Notes under the pieces: generated by a model | The model's input: only the letters and a program-made list of their open reading frames with translations | Database searches by the model: none | Told to the model about the DNA's origin: nothing | Shown here: one piece after another, positions 1 through 12,648 of the stretch | Layout: every line of letters starts with the position of its first letter | Numbering within the stretch: the first letter of the stretch is position 1 | Translations under genes and position numbers: made by a program | DNA from: Plasmodium brasilianum | Lineage: Eukaryota; Apicomplexa; Aconoidasida; Haemosporida; Plasmodiidae | NCBI RefSeq assembly: GCF_023973825.1 | Contig: NC_090125.1 | Location: forward strand, 1,882,928 to 1,946,927 | Direction: 5' to 3' | DNA: 64,000 nt

Positions 1-143
1 TATAACTATACGTGAGGGGATATGCACATACATAAGAGTATACACGTACATGCGCTTACACATATGGATATAAGCGCAACTGTAAATAAGGAGCATATGT
101 CACTTAATTTTTTTTCCATTTATTTTAACCTTTTTTTTCGTAG

Positions 144-243
144 GTACCCCATCCTACTTTACGAGCATGAATGGAAAAAGCTAAGGTTATCAAGGAACAA
201 ACATAGAAAATTTTTTTTGATAAATTTTAAAGTTTACATTTAA
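144..243 (+). CDS. 3' terminal exon of a gene running in from the left; RAP-domain-like tail
   Basis: A pyrimidine-rich acceptor (ttttttttcgtag, ending at 143) is followed by an open frame of about 33 codons to TAA at 241-243. The first codon is completed by the preceding, unseen exon. The peptide reads YPILLYEHEWKKL and continues as a basic stretch to the stop. It lines up with the end of the RAP domain encoded at 31467-31672 ([14 protein letters not shown]), including the Trp and the charged helix after it, and the intron lies just before the same Tyr. This is a resemblance over about 30 residues only. RAP proteins in Plasmodium are mostly mitochondrial RNA-binding factors. The rest of the gene lies outside the window, so name and start are unknown. 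Confidence 0.5.
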
Positions 244-542
244 AAAAAATTGCTATGTATTAATATAATGTGTACATATATATTATGCATGTATATATGT
301 ATATTATGGATGTACATATATTATAACAAGTTAACATACACAACTTGATGTTTTATAATTTCCTTTTTCTCTTATAACAGAAATTATAATGAAAAACTTG
401 GGTACATAAAAAAAGCGTTTAAAAGCGTAAGAAGCCATACACAAGAAGTATAATGAATGACAAATTAAGGGGAGATAAAAATTTACGTAAAAAAAAAATA
501 AATCGAATAGGGGCATACACAGATATATTATATACGTATATA

Positions 543-584
<42 letters not shown>

Positions 585-870
585 CGCATATATACATACA
601 TATATATGCACGTATAATGACGTACTTTTTTAATTATATATACATAAAATTAATTCCAAAAATACATGACTCTTCGACTAGTGTACAACAAAAAAAAAAA
701 AAAAAAAAATTAAGAAGAATTTAAATAACCATAAATAAAATGGAATAATGGAAGTAAAATATAGTAATGGGAGTGAAATGCAGCAACTGGAGTAAAATAA
801 AGTGAAAAATAGTAGAAAATTAATGATCAGTCATAAAAAAAAGTGAAAAAAATGCATTAAAGTTAAATCA
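244..870. other. Convergent intergenic region
   Basis: Spacer between two stop codons facing each other. It holds a (TA)n tract near 545-578, a poly(A) run near 690-708 and AT-rich sequence expected of 3' untranslated regions. I see no coding exon; short open frames here are made of TATA and poly(A) codons. Confidence 0.6.
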
Positions 871-2055
871 CTATGGCTCTAAATTATCGATTGATTTGTC
901 CATTGGGGAATCCTCTTTTTTCTTTTTCTTAATTTTGAAAGACATTCTTCTCCTTATAGTTTTTTGTGTCTACATGATGGAAGAAACGACGTAAAATGGA
1001 GATTTATTTTGTAATTACAAAATAGTTTAACGTGTTGATACATAGATGTAGAGATGTACAAGGGTATACCCATACTCATAGATACACAATGACAAAGGAA
1101 CACATATAGTTACAGGAATACAAAGACATACATGTGTATCACTACGAAAAGGTAAAGCTCACAAATAATTACCTTAATAATAGTTCGTAAAGGCTTGTAT
1201 AATAAAGGTACAACTGGTGTCTCTACTTTTACCAAATCAACATCAATTTGCTTGCATAAATGATTCATTTTAGCAATTTTTTTAATACATTCATGACTTA
1301 ATCCATGTATAGTTACATTTTTGTTATTAAGGTTGTACTGCTGTTTAACAGATGTTAAAGCTTCAATTGCCGTATAATCAAATAAAGTGCTCTTCCCTTT
1401 AAGAACTATATTAACTGTTGAGCTATCGTTTTCATAGATAAATAACCGTGTGAACATTTTTTTTGATGCGTAAAATAAATGCCCTTCGATTTCGTAGTAC
1501 TGAAAATGGAAAGAAATAGAAATACGTTCGTATCTATATGTATGCATATATACACATGTGCACACGCAAAGAAATAAAGACGCAAAAAAGAAAACCCGCA
1601 CACATATATACACGTGAATCAGCCTGCATACACAAATAATTTAGATGTAAGCCCTTTTTTTATCATTTGAATTATAAAGTAATGAAGCATCACTTGAACT
1701 TTTCCTTCTCCTTTTCCTACCTTTGTGTCTGTGTCCTTATCATAAAATATTTCAAATTTAAAAGTTGATTTACTTTGCCAAACGTATACTAAAGCGGATA
1801 AAATTATCCCTGCAAAAACCCCAGTTGGAACGCTCACGAAAACCTACAAAGATGGAAAAAATGGGGGGGGAGGGGTTGAACATATGTGTACATAGGGATG
1901 AGTACATACAAATATTTTCATACTCGCGCATATATTTCTATTGGAAACATCAATAATTAAGGGACTATTAAGTATATACATGCATACAGTTTATACATGT
2001 CATATAGTTCATATAGATCATTCGGTGTGTATGTTTTACACTTCTCACACTTTTC

Positions 2056-2090
<35 letters not shown>

Positions 2091-2970
2091 TATTACACAT
2101 AAGACAGTGACAAGGACAATGATAAAGGCATCCCATCTTGATATTTTTCTGCTCATGCATGGGTGGCAGTTTCTTATGTACGCAGGGCAGAAGGTAAAGA
2201 AAACAATAGGAATGGAAAACCATTTGAAACAATGTAAAAAAACAGTAATCATTATTCCACATAAAAAAGATAAAGGAATATAATTCAACAAAGAATAACC
2301 AAAAAGTAGTATGCCATATATTAATATTGCTGCTACTACTCCGCTCTCCTTACCTCTAGCTCCATTTCTATAATTTAAAACTGATAAACCTAACAAACTA
2401 CTACCACCTACAGCACTTCCTAACGTAGCTAAAATATTACCAATAAAAAGAGAAAAAATAGTTTCATTTGTATCACAATCCGCTCCACCCATATCTTTTA
2501 TTACTTCACTAACCATTAACACTTCAACTAGTAACACTACAAACATATTTACTATTTGTTTAATTAAATCCATATCAAAAACAACTTTCGAAAAATTTAA
2601 ATCCTTATTAGTGAATAAAAAAGTCGGCTTCGCTTTGTCCGATGTAAAGGAAAACATATCACCCACTGTAAATGATTTGACATCTTTAAAGGAATCAAAA
2701 TTGTGTAAAATTTTTCGAAGAATGACGAACTCCACAAATATCGTAACTGCTATAGCTATTAGTGTCGATGGGATCTTGTGCCCTACCTACAAAAAAGAAA
2801 GATATGGAGATTATAGTACAGCAAATAAAACGCAGTGTTAGAATCTGGTAATTATAAACGTACAAAGGGATTCATACACTAAACATTTCTATCCTTTAAC
2901 TCATTATATTAACACAAGGAGCATGCTGCTTTTACTATACAACATAGTTGCTCATCTGCTAACACTATCA

Positions 2971-3028
<58 letters not shown>

Positions 3029-4051
3029 ATAATGAAGAAGCACTCTTTTTATGCATTGTGAATAATACAAAAAAAAAGAAAAAGAAAAACATTTTTAATA
3101 TAGTAATGTTCATATTGTCATGTTCAAACTAATTTTATTTGGAGAGGGTCTTATTACGAAAGGCATACACACATTTATATATATATATTCTCAATAACAC
3201 GTTCATGTAATGCATATACACATATATGAACATATACACATATATGAACATATACACATATGCACATATGGTCAGGGGTAAATAAAGCCTACCTTGGGTA
3301 TCTTTTTCCAAAGCTCCACTATGATAACAACAAGAGTACAGATAATGAAAAAAAAAAGTAAATAATATCCCCTAATATATTCATGTGTGAAAGGGTCTTT
3401 TAGGGTATGTAACTGGGCCCTTAAAAAAATAATCGAAAGGCCATTACAGTACCCAATAAAAACAGGGGTAGGAATTAACTGAATTAAAGCAGACATATGA
3501 AATAAGGAAAAGAAGAATAAAATAATTGAACAAATTAGTATACACACATATAACCGTTCTATTCCATCCGGTAAAAGTTCAGGATTGGCATTTTCTTCTA
3601 AATATTTTGAACATACAGATGCAAATGCACCAGTTACACCATGAATAACCCCTGGAGATCCTCCAAAAATCGATGTGATTAAACATAAAAAAGATGCTCC
3701 TTGTAATCCAAGATATGGAGGTATTTTAGCTATCATTGAAAAAGATATCATTTCTGGTAACATAGTTAAACATAATATACATCCACATAATATTTCATTT
3801 ATATAATATTTTGATGATTCTTTTGGTGTATTTGTAAACCCCCAGCCCCATTTTATTCCATCTGTCATAGACTTAAAAGCTTTTGGCCATCCTATTCTTG
3901 CTGGTAAACATACCTTTATATCATTATCATATAAATCATCATGATATATTTGTGTTCTTTCTGATGATTCATCTAATTTACTAAAATCTACTGGCCTTTC
4001 TGTTGTTTCATTTGTTGCTATTTTATCACTATCTTTTATATTTTCAGACAT
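871..4051 (-). CDS. SulP: SulP/SLC26-family inorganic anion transporter with C-terminal STAS domain
   Basis: Polytopic membrane transporter of the SulP/SLC26 family, which exchanges anions such as sulfate, bicarbonate or chloride; the substrate here cannot be read from sequence. Five exons: 3293-4051, 2097-2786, 1721-1843, 1173-1499, 871-969. All junctions are GT-AG and phase 0, giving 665 aa, close to the falciparum protein as I recall it. A hydrophilic N-tail (1-80) precedes the family signature at 85-115 (INEILCGCILCLTMLPEMI, then IPPYLGLQG) and a Gly-rich segment at 130-146 (GGSPGVIHGVTGAF). Many hydrophobic helices follow through exon 2. Exon 4 (from residue 525) is a STAS domain with LKGKSTLFDYTAIEAL and a later NVTIHGL strand. 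The tail is basic and ends in NLEP. The start is the first ATG after a long T-rich leader. It is divergent from EXP2 across 6 kb. Confidence 0.95.
2057..2087. repeat. poly(T) tract at the 5' end of SulP intron 2
   Basis: About 29 consecutive T (A on the coding strand) lie a few bases inside the intron, after the donor gtaataagc. The coding-strand A run is open in the exon frame and could make an automated caller extend exon 2 into a false poly-Lys tail. Confidence 0.6.
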
Positions 4052-4494
4052 TTTTTTTTTTTTTCCTTCCCTAGAAATTTTCTTTTTTAGCTGTACTAAT
4101 TTTTGACGAGTTCATCAAATGGTCGCAGTTTTATACGTGTAATAATAGGTGCACACGCATATATATGAGTTTACATACATCTATATGTATATACATATAT
4201 ATATGCATGTATATATATATATATATTTATTTATATATGTATGTATGCATATGCAAATATACATTTTTGATGTTTACAATATAGCCATATGCACATCAAC
4301 ATGGTACATTTTCACGGTGTGCAATTCACGTATGTACTTTTTTACAATTTATAAGCAACAGCTTCTTGACTTTCTTTCACTTTGTAATTTTCCTTCATTG
4401 CTTGCTTTCTTTATGTTTATCTACCTCTAAACATCCAATGTGTTAGCTTCTTTGGCTCTTATTGGATTAATTTTCTTTCCACTTATTTGGATAA

Positions 4495-4625
4495 TTACTT
4501 TGTTAATTATTCTGCTAGTCAAAATGTTAATTATTCTGCTAGTCAAATTGTTAATTATTCTGCTAGTCAAATTGTTAATTATTCTGCTAGTCAAATTGTT
4601 AATTATTCTGCTAATCAAACAGTTA
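4495..4625. repeat. 24-bp tandem repeat, about 5 copies
   Basis: The unit is ttgttaattattctgctagt followed by caaa, repeated about five times with small changes at the edges. Because 24 is a multiple of three, frames on both strands stay open (LLIILLVK on +, NNLTSRII on -), but no start context, splice sites or conserved domain accompany them. I treat it as non-coding. Confidence 0.75.
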
Positions 4626-5291
4626 ATTATTCTGCTAATTAATTTATTAAGTATGTCGCTAATAGCACTAATAATTTCTTTGATTATTTTTCTATATCAA
4701 AAAATTTTTAGCTAACTTCTTTTTTGCTTAATATTTCACTTTCTCTACTTTTTTTATCTTTTCTTTTCACAGAGGTAAAAAATTTATTCCTTTTTTACCC
4801 TGTGAAAATTAATACACTGTAATATTTCATCTAAGGTTATCCAAGAAAAAATAAATGAATATTCAAAATCATGAAAAAAAAAAAAAAAAGTAATGAGTAT
4901 CTGATCTTCATTTATTCGGTAAAGGTATTATTATCGGCGTACAAAAAACAGTATGTTTTTTGTAGGCTAAAAACTAAATTATTTCTCGTCAAATTATTAA
5001 GGCCTTAAAATAAGGAAAGAATGCGTATACAAGATAACATATATAAATATATACACAATACATATATGTATATATATATATATATAAAATTGGTAATATA
5101 GAGATATATATGTATATTCATCTCATGCGGAAAGAGGAATTTTTCTTAGGTATTAAATATCGATGATGTTAAAAATGTAAGAAAAAATCAATTCTTTTAC
5201 AATGAAAAAAATGAAATAAACTCAAGCTGTGTACACTTTTAAGCGGTAGAAAGGTGAAACACAAAAAATATCATATGCAAGATGTTTGTAC

Positions 5292-5328
<37 letters not shown>

Positions 5329-5879
5329 GTTTATGCTTAAGTGTACGTAGTTTGTAAAAGGAATAGTAGCTCTCTACAATATAAATAGCTTTTTTTTTCT
5401 TCGAAAGAAAAACGAAAAAAAAAAATTGTTTAGCATATAGCACATATACATATATTACACCAAAATTTATTTAAAACATTTTCCTTTTTTTAAGATTTAT
5501 TCATAAAATCTCTACATATTTACCAAAAATGTTAAATGAAAAAAAAAGAAAATAGAAAAAGGAATAAAGAAAAAATAAAAAAGAAGAAAAAGACATATTC
5601 ATGTTTTTCATTATTTTCTTATTTGTTTAAAAGAATGTTTTAAAATTGTAATATAACCATAAATTTCCCATAATTTTTTTTCACATTTTTACTTAAAATT
5701 TTTTTTCTAATAATTTTGTGGGTTTATATTTTATGAATATTGTTTTAATTTAAAATTAATACAGCGTTTAAGAATTCACATTTCATACATTTTTTAATGT
5801 GTATTTTTTAAAATATTCCTTACACATAATTTATCATCAGTTCTTTGTTTTATTCCTCTATTCATTTTCTACATATTTT

Positions 5880-5975
5880 ATATTTATTTTACTCACAATC
5901 TTTATATTTATTTTACTTACAATCTTTATATTTATTTTACTTACAATCTTTATATTTATTTTACTTACAATCTTT
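5880..5975. repeat. 24-bp tandem repeat, about 4 copies
   Basis: Unit tttatttattttactcacaa-like (tttatatttattttacttac plus aatc), four copies ending in a poly(T) run at about 5970. Length-polymorphic minisatellite in intergenic DNA. Confidence 0.7.
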
Positions 5976-7569
5976 TTTTTTTTTCTTTTTTTGCATGTTT
6001 CTTGATAAAAATAGTGCACAGGAAAATGAGATGAACCTCTGATTTTAATTTTTTCTTGTTCGTATTTTTTAGCAAATTTTGAGATTTGAAAAATTTCAAT
6101 AAATATTCGATTTTTGTCAAATTTGTATGAGAAAGAATTATGTACAAGTATAAAATTTATCCCTATATAAAAAACGTAGCTTTTCTTTTCATTTTAATAA
6201 TTTGTAAAGATAATAAGTTGACCTTTTTATTTTTTTTCCTTATAGATATTTAAAAAAAAAAAAAAAAAAAAAAAAGAGAGAAATATATATTTGCTGATAC
6301 CATTTAAGGAAATTATTTTTCTCCTTCGGAATAAAATTTAATCCCTTTATCAAATTTGTGTTAATTAAATAAGAAAAATAGGAAAGTAATACTTTTATAT
6401 TTTTTTAATGTTCTCTTTTTTTTATTTTTCCAGGGGCATAAAATAATGGCATTATGGAATACCATTTTATTTATTTTTTTCAAGCCTCTCTTTTTTTATA
6501 TAGCTCATTTAAAAAAATGTGTATACACATACAGACGACATAACATATGGATATATGTTTTATACATTGCTGTATAAACGTATATTAATGATAAAAAGTA
6601 TATCCCCCCCCTCTACACTTAAAAATGTTTTATTAATAAACCAGAAAAAAGTTTTTAATACGCAATTGTTGATATATATATATAAATAGTCGTATGTGTA
6701 ATATTCCTATTTTTATACAGTATAATCAATATATGAATAAGCTAGCGTAAAAACATATAAATATTTTATAATAAAATATATATGTTATCAACTATTAATT
6801 TAATATTGTAAATTTGATCACGTTAAATTATTACAAAGTGTGTGAAAAAAAGAAAAAATTTATCAAAAATTTATGTTTAATTATAAAATATACCAACATT
6901 AATTGGGCATTATAATTTGAAATATATTTAAAAAAGAGCAAATTTGAGAAATATAAAACAAAGTTGAAAATCATTTTTCTTGTATAATATTTTATAATAA
7001 AAAAAAAAAAAAAAAAATTTAGGACGTTTTAATTTTCCATATAAAATATAAGAAAAAGAATACAGTAAAATAATATGGTGAACGACAAATACTTATAACC
7101 GTTAAAAATAAAACGAATATCTAATTTTAGATAATAAGTATGTAGTACCTAAATAAAATTATTGTGAGTTTCCTTTTTTTTTTTTTTGACTCAAGTTCCA
7201 GTATTTCATATTTTAACGTCAAAAATTTTTTTATTATAAAAGTTATATTTTTTGAATTTTTACTATTTTTAAAAGGATGGTATTCGAAAAAAAATTTTTT
7301 TTTCGTTTCTAAATAATTTCAATATTATTCACCATTTGATTTACTCAAATTAAAGCAAAAAGTAATACATATTTTTCCTGTGTTTTCTTTTTTTCATATA
7401 TACGAAAATAAAAATGGGAGAAGTCATAAATTAGCATGTTTTACGAATGCGTATGATATATTATAAATAATTTTTTTTTTCTTTTTCATAGGTATATACA
7501 CCTTTTTTAAATAAAAAAGGATATAAATGAAGATAAATAAATGTATATATATTTATATATATATATACG

Positions 7570-7720
7570 TACAGGTCTGTTCGTAGTTTATATCTATTTA
7601 TATGCATAAACGAATAGCCACCCCGTTGGTCATGATATTTTATGCTTACATAAAAAGTGTTATTACATGGTGAAAATATACCTTTTATATTTTCTATATC
7701 ACCGTTAAGCAATTTACCAT
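7570..7720 (+). ncRNA. Candidate structured RNA (GC-richer patch, two hairpins)
   Basis: Around this patch the DNA is almost pure A/T, but 7570-7720 carries several C/G clusters (agccaccccgttggtcatg near 7616). Two stems can be drawn on the + strand. GCATAAA near 7602 pairs with TTTATGC near 7640. GGTGAAAATATA (7669-7680) pairs imperfectly with TATATTTTC and TCACC (7686-7703). ACATAA lies between them and fits the H-box consensus ANANNA of H/ACA snoRNAs; no convincing ACA box was found. Class and boundaries are guesses. A minus-strand open frame across it starts at a non-ATG codon and ends in TATA codons, so coding is less likely. Confidence 0.25.
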
Positions 7721-10059
7721 AAATTTTGTTATATAACTAATATTAAAAAACTTATGTTTTTTTTCATATTAACATTATTACAGCTGTTACAACAACGTGT
7801 TATATTATAACTTTATATACACGCATATACTTATATATATATTATACATATATATGTATAAAAATATGTGCATATGCGAAAAATTCAATTTAAAATTGAA
7901 TAAACGCAATTAATTTTTTTATGAAATTTGTTCATGGCGTTGATTTAAAGGTTAATTAAAAGGAATGGATTTTACTACTACTTATTTTAATCACACGAGA
8001 AAAAAAAAGATCATAAAAACTGTTTCTACAACGGTTATAAATTTTGTTTCACTATAAAGAATAGGGAAAAAGCCTGTAATATAAATGTATTATATTAATG
8101 AATAAAAAAAAGAAAAAATTTTATAAAACGCTATTTTATAACAAAAAACAGCAAATTTTTACAAATAAATATAAAATGGTTTACCTGACATTATGTAACA
8201 ATAGTACTTATATAATTAAGTAAATATAAAGAGAACGTAAATTTAAAAATAAACATTGTTAGCAGTGAAATTACATTACAAGAACTTCGGAAACGTGTTC
8301 ACTAAATTCACTAATGCAGCGAAAAATTGAACTCTGTGCTAAATAGTTATATTTCAAAAAACAAAAAAAGGCAACAGTGTTCAATTGAACTCTTAATGAA
8401 TAAACACATATATATAATAATATGCAGTAAATATATAAAGTTAATACACTTGTTATTGTACGTTTATATATATATTTATAAATACACAATATTTATCGAG
8501 TTCACATTTTTTTTAAGCACATATATATATGCATATAATTATTGTCCTTATTTAACATTACTTTTTCACTTAAAATAAATAACTGTGTTTTAATATAATA
8601 TTGCTATTTCATTTAAGTAACAATATATTGCTACATTTACAATTATGTGTTATATCTATTGCACTTACTTTTGCATGCAATTAAAGTTTAACTTAAATAA
8701 TAGGCAACAAAAAGAAAGGGGGTGTATGCATGTTTATAATATATAGTACTACTTTTTACATATTATAGGATGAAGTTATATTAAATCTATATATATTCAG
8801 GAACGCTCTGTTTTTTTTTTTTGTGTCAGGTTTTCATTTAATTTTTCTAAGAGAACAAAATAAAAAATTTTCTTTGGTTGTTTGGGCAAGCAGTGTGAAT
8901 TAAGCATTTATTATATATCTATATAAATTTATAATTATACATTTAAGAACTTTTTATTTTTTCATATATGAATTTATTAGAAAGCTTTAATAAAATCAAA
9001 AAAAAAAAAAAAAAAAAAAAAACTGTGTTAACAGATTGGCTGTGTTAATTTTAACAATAATATATAAGATTAATTTATATTTGTATAATTTATAAAATTT
9101 TTTAAATATTCGTTTGTGACAAAAAAATATATTTTTATGTATAATCACATATCTGTTATTTTATAAGAGTTACATTTTTAAATAAATAAAAAAAAAACTT
9201 CATATAAATATAAAAAAATTATCATAATGAATAAGTTTTACTTACTAAGAAGTTAACACATATTTTACCAAGTACATAATTTTGTAAAAGTTTTATATAT
9301 ACTTTATTAAATACATCATATTTATACAAATAAGTTCGTTTTGATTGGTTCTATACATATATATATGAGTTTATCACACTTATAAACTATATGTTTTTTT
9401 AAAATATATATACTTATGCCATTATTTAACCCCCCTCCCCTTTTGTTACATTTTATTTTTTGTACAATCAGAGAAGGAATAAGAATGTTTTTTTTCTTTT
9501 TTTTTTTTTGCTCTATTTCGAAAAAATAAATAAAAAAGAAGAAATTGTTTATTTATCGAACCTTTTTTTTTAATAAAATTTTTTTATTTTTGACTCTTTT
9601 TTAGTTAAATATTACACCCTATTTGATTTTAATTTTTTTACATTTCTTTTAGTACAGTTACTTTAAAGATTTATTTATATTTAAATCCCATATTTAAATA
9701 AATTAAAAATTTATAATTTTTTCATTGAGGTCTTTTTATATTAAAATAAAGATATATGTACATGTATATAAATACATTTGTATATATATATATGAATTTA
9801 TATCCTTACACATATATATTTAATTTCGTAAACATTATTAATTTATATACATCATATACATTTATACACATACATTATACATTCTCACTGTATAGATATA
9901 TATGTAAACTTAAATTTTTTAGTACTGTTTTGAATTTTATTTAATTTTTATAAAATTGGTATATGTGATATACAGATATATATCACAAGATTATATCATG
10001 CATAAAAAAATAAGTTCTTACACATTATACATTATTATTTAATTTTTCTTTTATTAAAA

Positions 10060-11048
10060 ATGAAAATAAGCTGCTTTTTATCTTTTTTTTTGTTTTTCGT
10101 AATATACAAAAACACTACTAATGTAGTGTACTGTGGTGGTTATGGTGATTTGGCCGCAACAAGCGCCTTGACAACTATCGTTAAAGACCCAATTAGGTAA
10201 GAAAGGAACATGACAAAAAAAGAATTTGTATCAATGTTCTTTGTGATGTATTATAAATTTATATATATAAATATGTATATTTAGAACTGGTTAATGAACA
10301 AGCAGTTGTTGTTAGTGGTAAAACGTATTCTTTGTGTGCTTACATTTGTGCAAGTTATTTCTTTGTTTTTATTTTGTTTTAATATAAAAATAATATATGT
10401 TAGAATGATAACTTATTTTATAATTTTTATTGATATCTATTTTTATTTTTGTTATATTTGCAATGATTGCTATGTTTTCCATGTTTGCCATTTTTGCTAT
10501 TTTTTCAATTTTATTAACCTTTTTTTATATCCTTGCTCTTTTTTTTCTTACTCACAGCTTAACCATAAAAGATCTGTATGAACACGGAGTTAAGGACCCA
10601 GTAACAAAACTTCTTCATAAACTTAAAAAAGTAGTGCGTTATAGAAAAGTTTTAAGGTGGTCACGTGTATGGTGGATATTACTAGTCAGAGAAATTGTAG
10701 GAGACAATGCTATTGAAAGGAAGACTGAAAAAGTAAGTTATTTTAAATATATATTTTATCAACCAGTTTTGTGCATAATTTATTGAATATATATATATAT
10801 ATATATTTATGTTTTTGGTGTGTGTGGCATATTTTTGCATCCTCCTCCTATGTTATTAATTTTTTTTGCAATTTTACACTTGCAAAAAAGAAAGAAAAAT
10901 TATGCATTAATTTGTTTTACATATATGTATTTATAGTGCACATATTAAAGATCAAAACTTTCAGTTTTATGAATACTATTTTTTTTTTTTTCCATGCTTC
11001 AATATTATATCAAATTATTACCCTTTACACATTTTATGAACTGTTCAT

Positions 11049-11083
<35 letters not shown>

Positions 11084-11626
11084 CAGGCATTAAGAGAAAT
11101 ATGGGACCAATGTACAATAGCAGTTTACAACAACACTCTGTATTCCATTGAATCAAAGCCTTTATTATTTTTGCACGGAATATTGAATGAATGTAAAAAT
11201 AACTTCTCGACAAAATTAAGACAAGATCCAGGTTTAATTGTAGCAAAAATAGATCAAATATTAAAATCACAAATATACAGATTCTGGGTGTCAGAGCCAT
11301 ATTTGAAAATAGGAAGATCAAACACATTTTACACACGTATAACACCAGAGATGGTTCCAATCTTACCTAAAGAATGCACTTTGAAACATTTATCATCTTA
11401 TATGGAGGAGAAATTAAAAACTATGGAGTCAAAGAAGAATATTGAATCGGGTAAATATGAATTTGATGTAGCATCCTCAAATAAATCAACGAATGATACA
11501 GAAGTTACTGGAGAAGATGACCAGAATGATGATGATGAAGATGATACTTTTGATGAAGAAACATTTAAAGATGATATATTTAATTCTAAGAAAACTGATG
11601 AAAAAAAACCAAAAGATAAGATATGA
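10060..11626 (+). CDS. EXP2: Exported protein 2, membrane pore of the PTEX export translocon
   Basis: EXP2 forms the membrane-spanning pore of PTEX in the parasitophorous vacuole membrane, through which proteins pass into the host red cell, and also acts as a small-solute channel. Three exons: 10060-10196, 10558-10732, 11087-11626, phase-consistent GT-AG, 283 aa (falciparum about 287). Residues 1-25 are a signal peptide (hydrophobic FLSFFLFFVIY, cleavage near VVYCGG). The next 50 residues (GYGDLAATSALTTIVKDP onward) are the amphipathic pore helix region, followed by RYRKVLRWSRVWWILLVREI. Cys113 and Cys140 fall exactly at the positions of the known disulfide. The C-terminal 60 residues are an Asp/Glu-rich tail. 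It has no classical transmembrane helix after the signal, as expected. Confidence 0.97.
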
Positions 11627-12613
11627 AGTGGATAGAGGAAACTGATATTGCCATTTATAGGCAAAAATTTATGAAAATGAAACCATTGGAAGAATTTATA
11701 TATATACATGTATACGACTTTAATTAATGAAAAATATGTGTAACAGAAAGATTAAAAGGAAATAAGAAATAATAAATTTTAATGTGTATCCTTTTTTATG
11801 TGTTGTATTATGGATGATACATAGTATTCTTACCACAAAGAATTTCAACATATAGAAATACCCATAGAAAAGATTCCATTTAAAAATATATACTCCATTA
11901 AACGATGGTTAATCAAATAAAAAAAAATTTTGCACAAAAAAAAAGGTATTTAATTATGATATGGTATACGTATTCGTAAATAACACAATTTATTATTAAT
12001 GCAAGATGATATAAGAAAATTTTACCTTAATGATATTTAAATTAAATGTTACCCGAAAAAAAAAAGAATTCATACATATATATATTATATATATATATAT
12101 AATATTGTATATATTTTAACTTTTAAAAGGATAATTTCATTTTCATATATTCACCATAACATTTCTTTCCTTGTCCACGTCCTAGCACACTTCCCTTGTT
12201 ATATATATATGTATATATATTAATGCAATTTTACAAAAATTTTATTAATACGTTAATATTATTTTATCCATATTTATTAGTATTTTATTATTGCTAATTT
12301 ATCATAATAGCTTTATTATACACTATTATATAGCATTAATATTATTTTATACTCGATTTTTTTTTTTTTTTTTATTTAAATGTATAGTTTTTCCTTTTTT
12401 TTTTTTTTCTATTATTCATTTTTTCGAATTGTATTACACACTCATTTATTTTCTTTTTGGTTTTTGTTAATATATAATATATATATATATATGCACATTG
12501 TAATTTTTTTTAGATTTAAGTTATGATTTTTTAATTTTTATTTTTTTTATAGCATTTTTTTTTTGGGGATTTTTTTAAAAGTAATAATTCTTACACTCAC
12601 TTTTAAATCTTAT

Positions 12614-12648
<35 letters not shown>

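Larger units (their letters stand above)
4052..10059. other. Large divergent intergenic region between SulP and EXP2
   Basis: Six kilobases without a supportable protein gene. It must hold both promoters and the 5' leaders; EXP2 is highly expressed in blood stages. Contents are (TA)n tracts (4205-4227, 5299-5324), poly(A)/poly(T) runs (6250-6275, 7000-7017, 8999-9021), a 24-bp tandem repeat (4495-4620), a second 24-bp repeat (5880-5975) and a less AT-rich patch at 7570-7720 described separately. Open frames inside are tandem-repeat or TATA artefacts. Confidence 0.6.

Noticed and set aside
4427..4715. Hydrophobic open frame LLIILLVK on + and NNLTSRII on -
   Set aside because: Both come from a 24-bp tandem repeat without stops; no splice signals, start context or non-repeat coding sequence.
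7461..7712. Minus-strand frame beginning LNGDIENIKGIF
   Set aside because: It lacks an ATG start, runs into TATA codons and has no exon partner; the underlying patch is better treated as candidate RNA.
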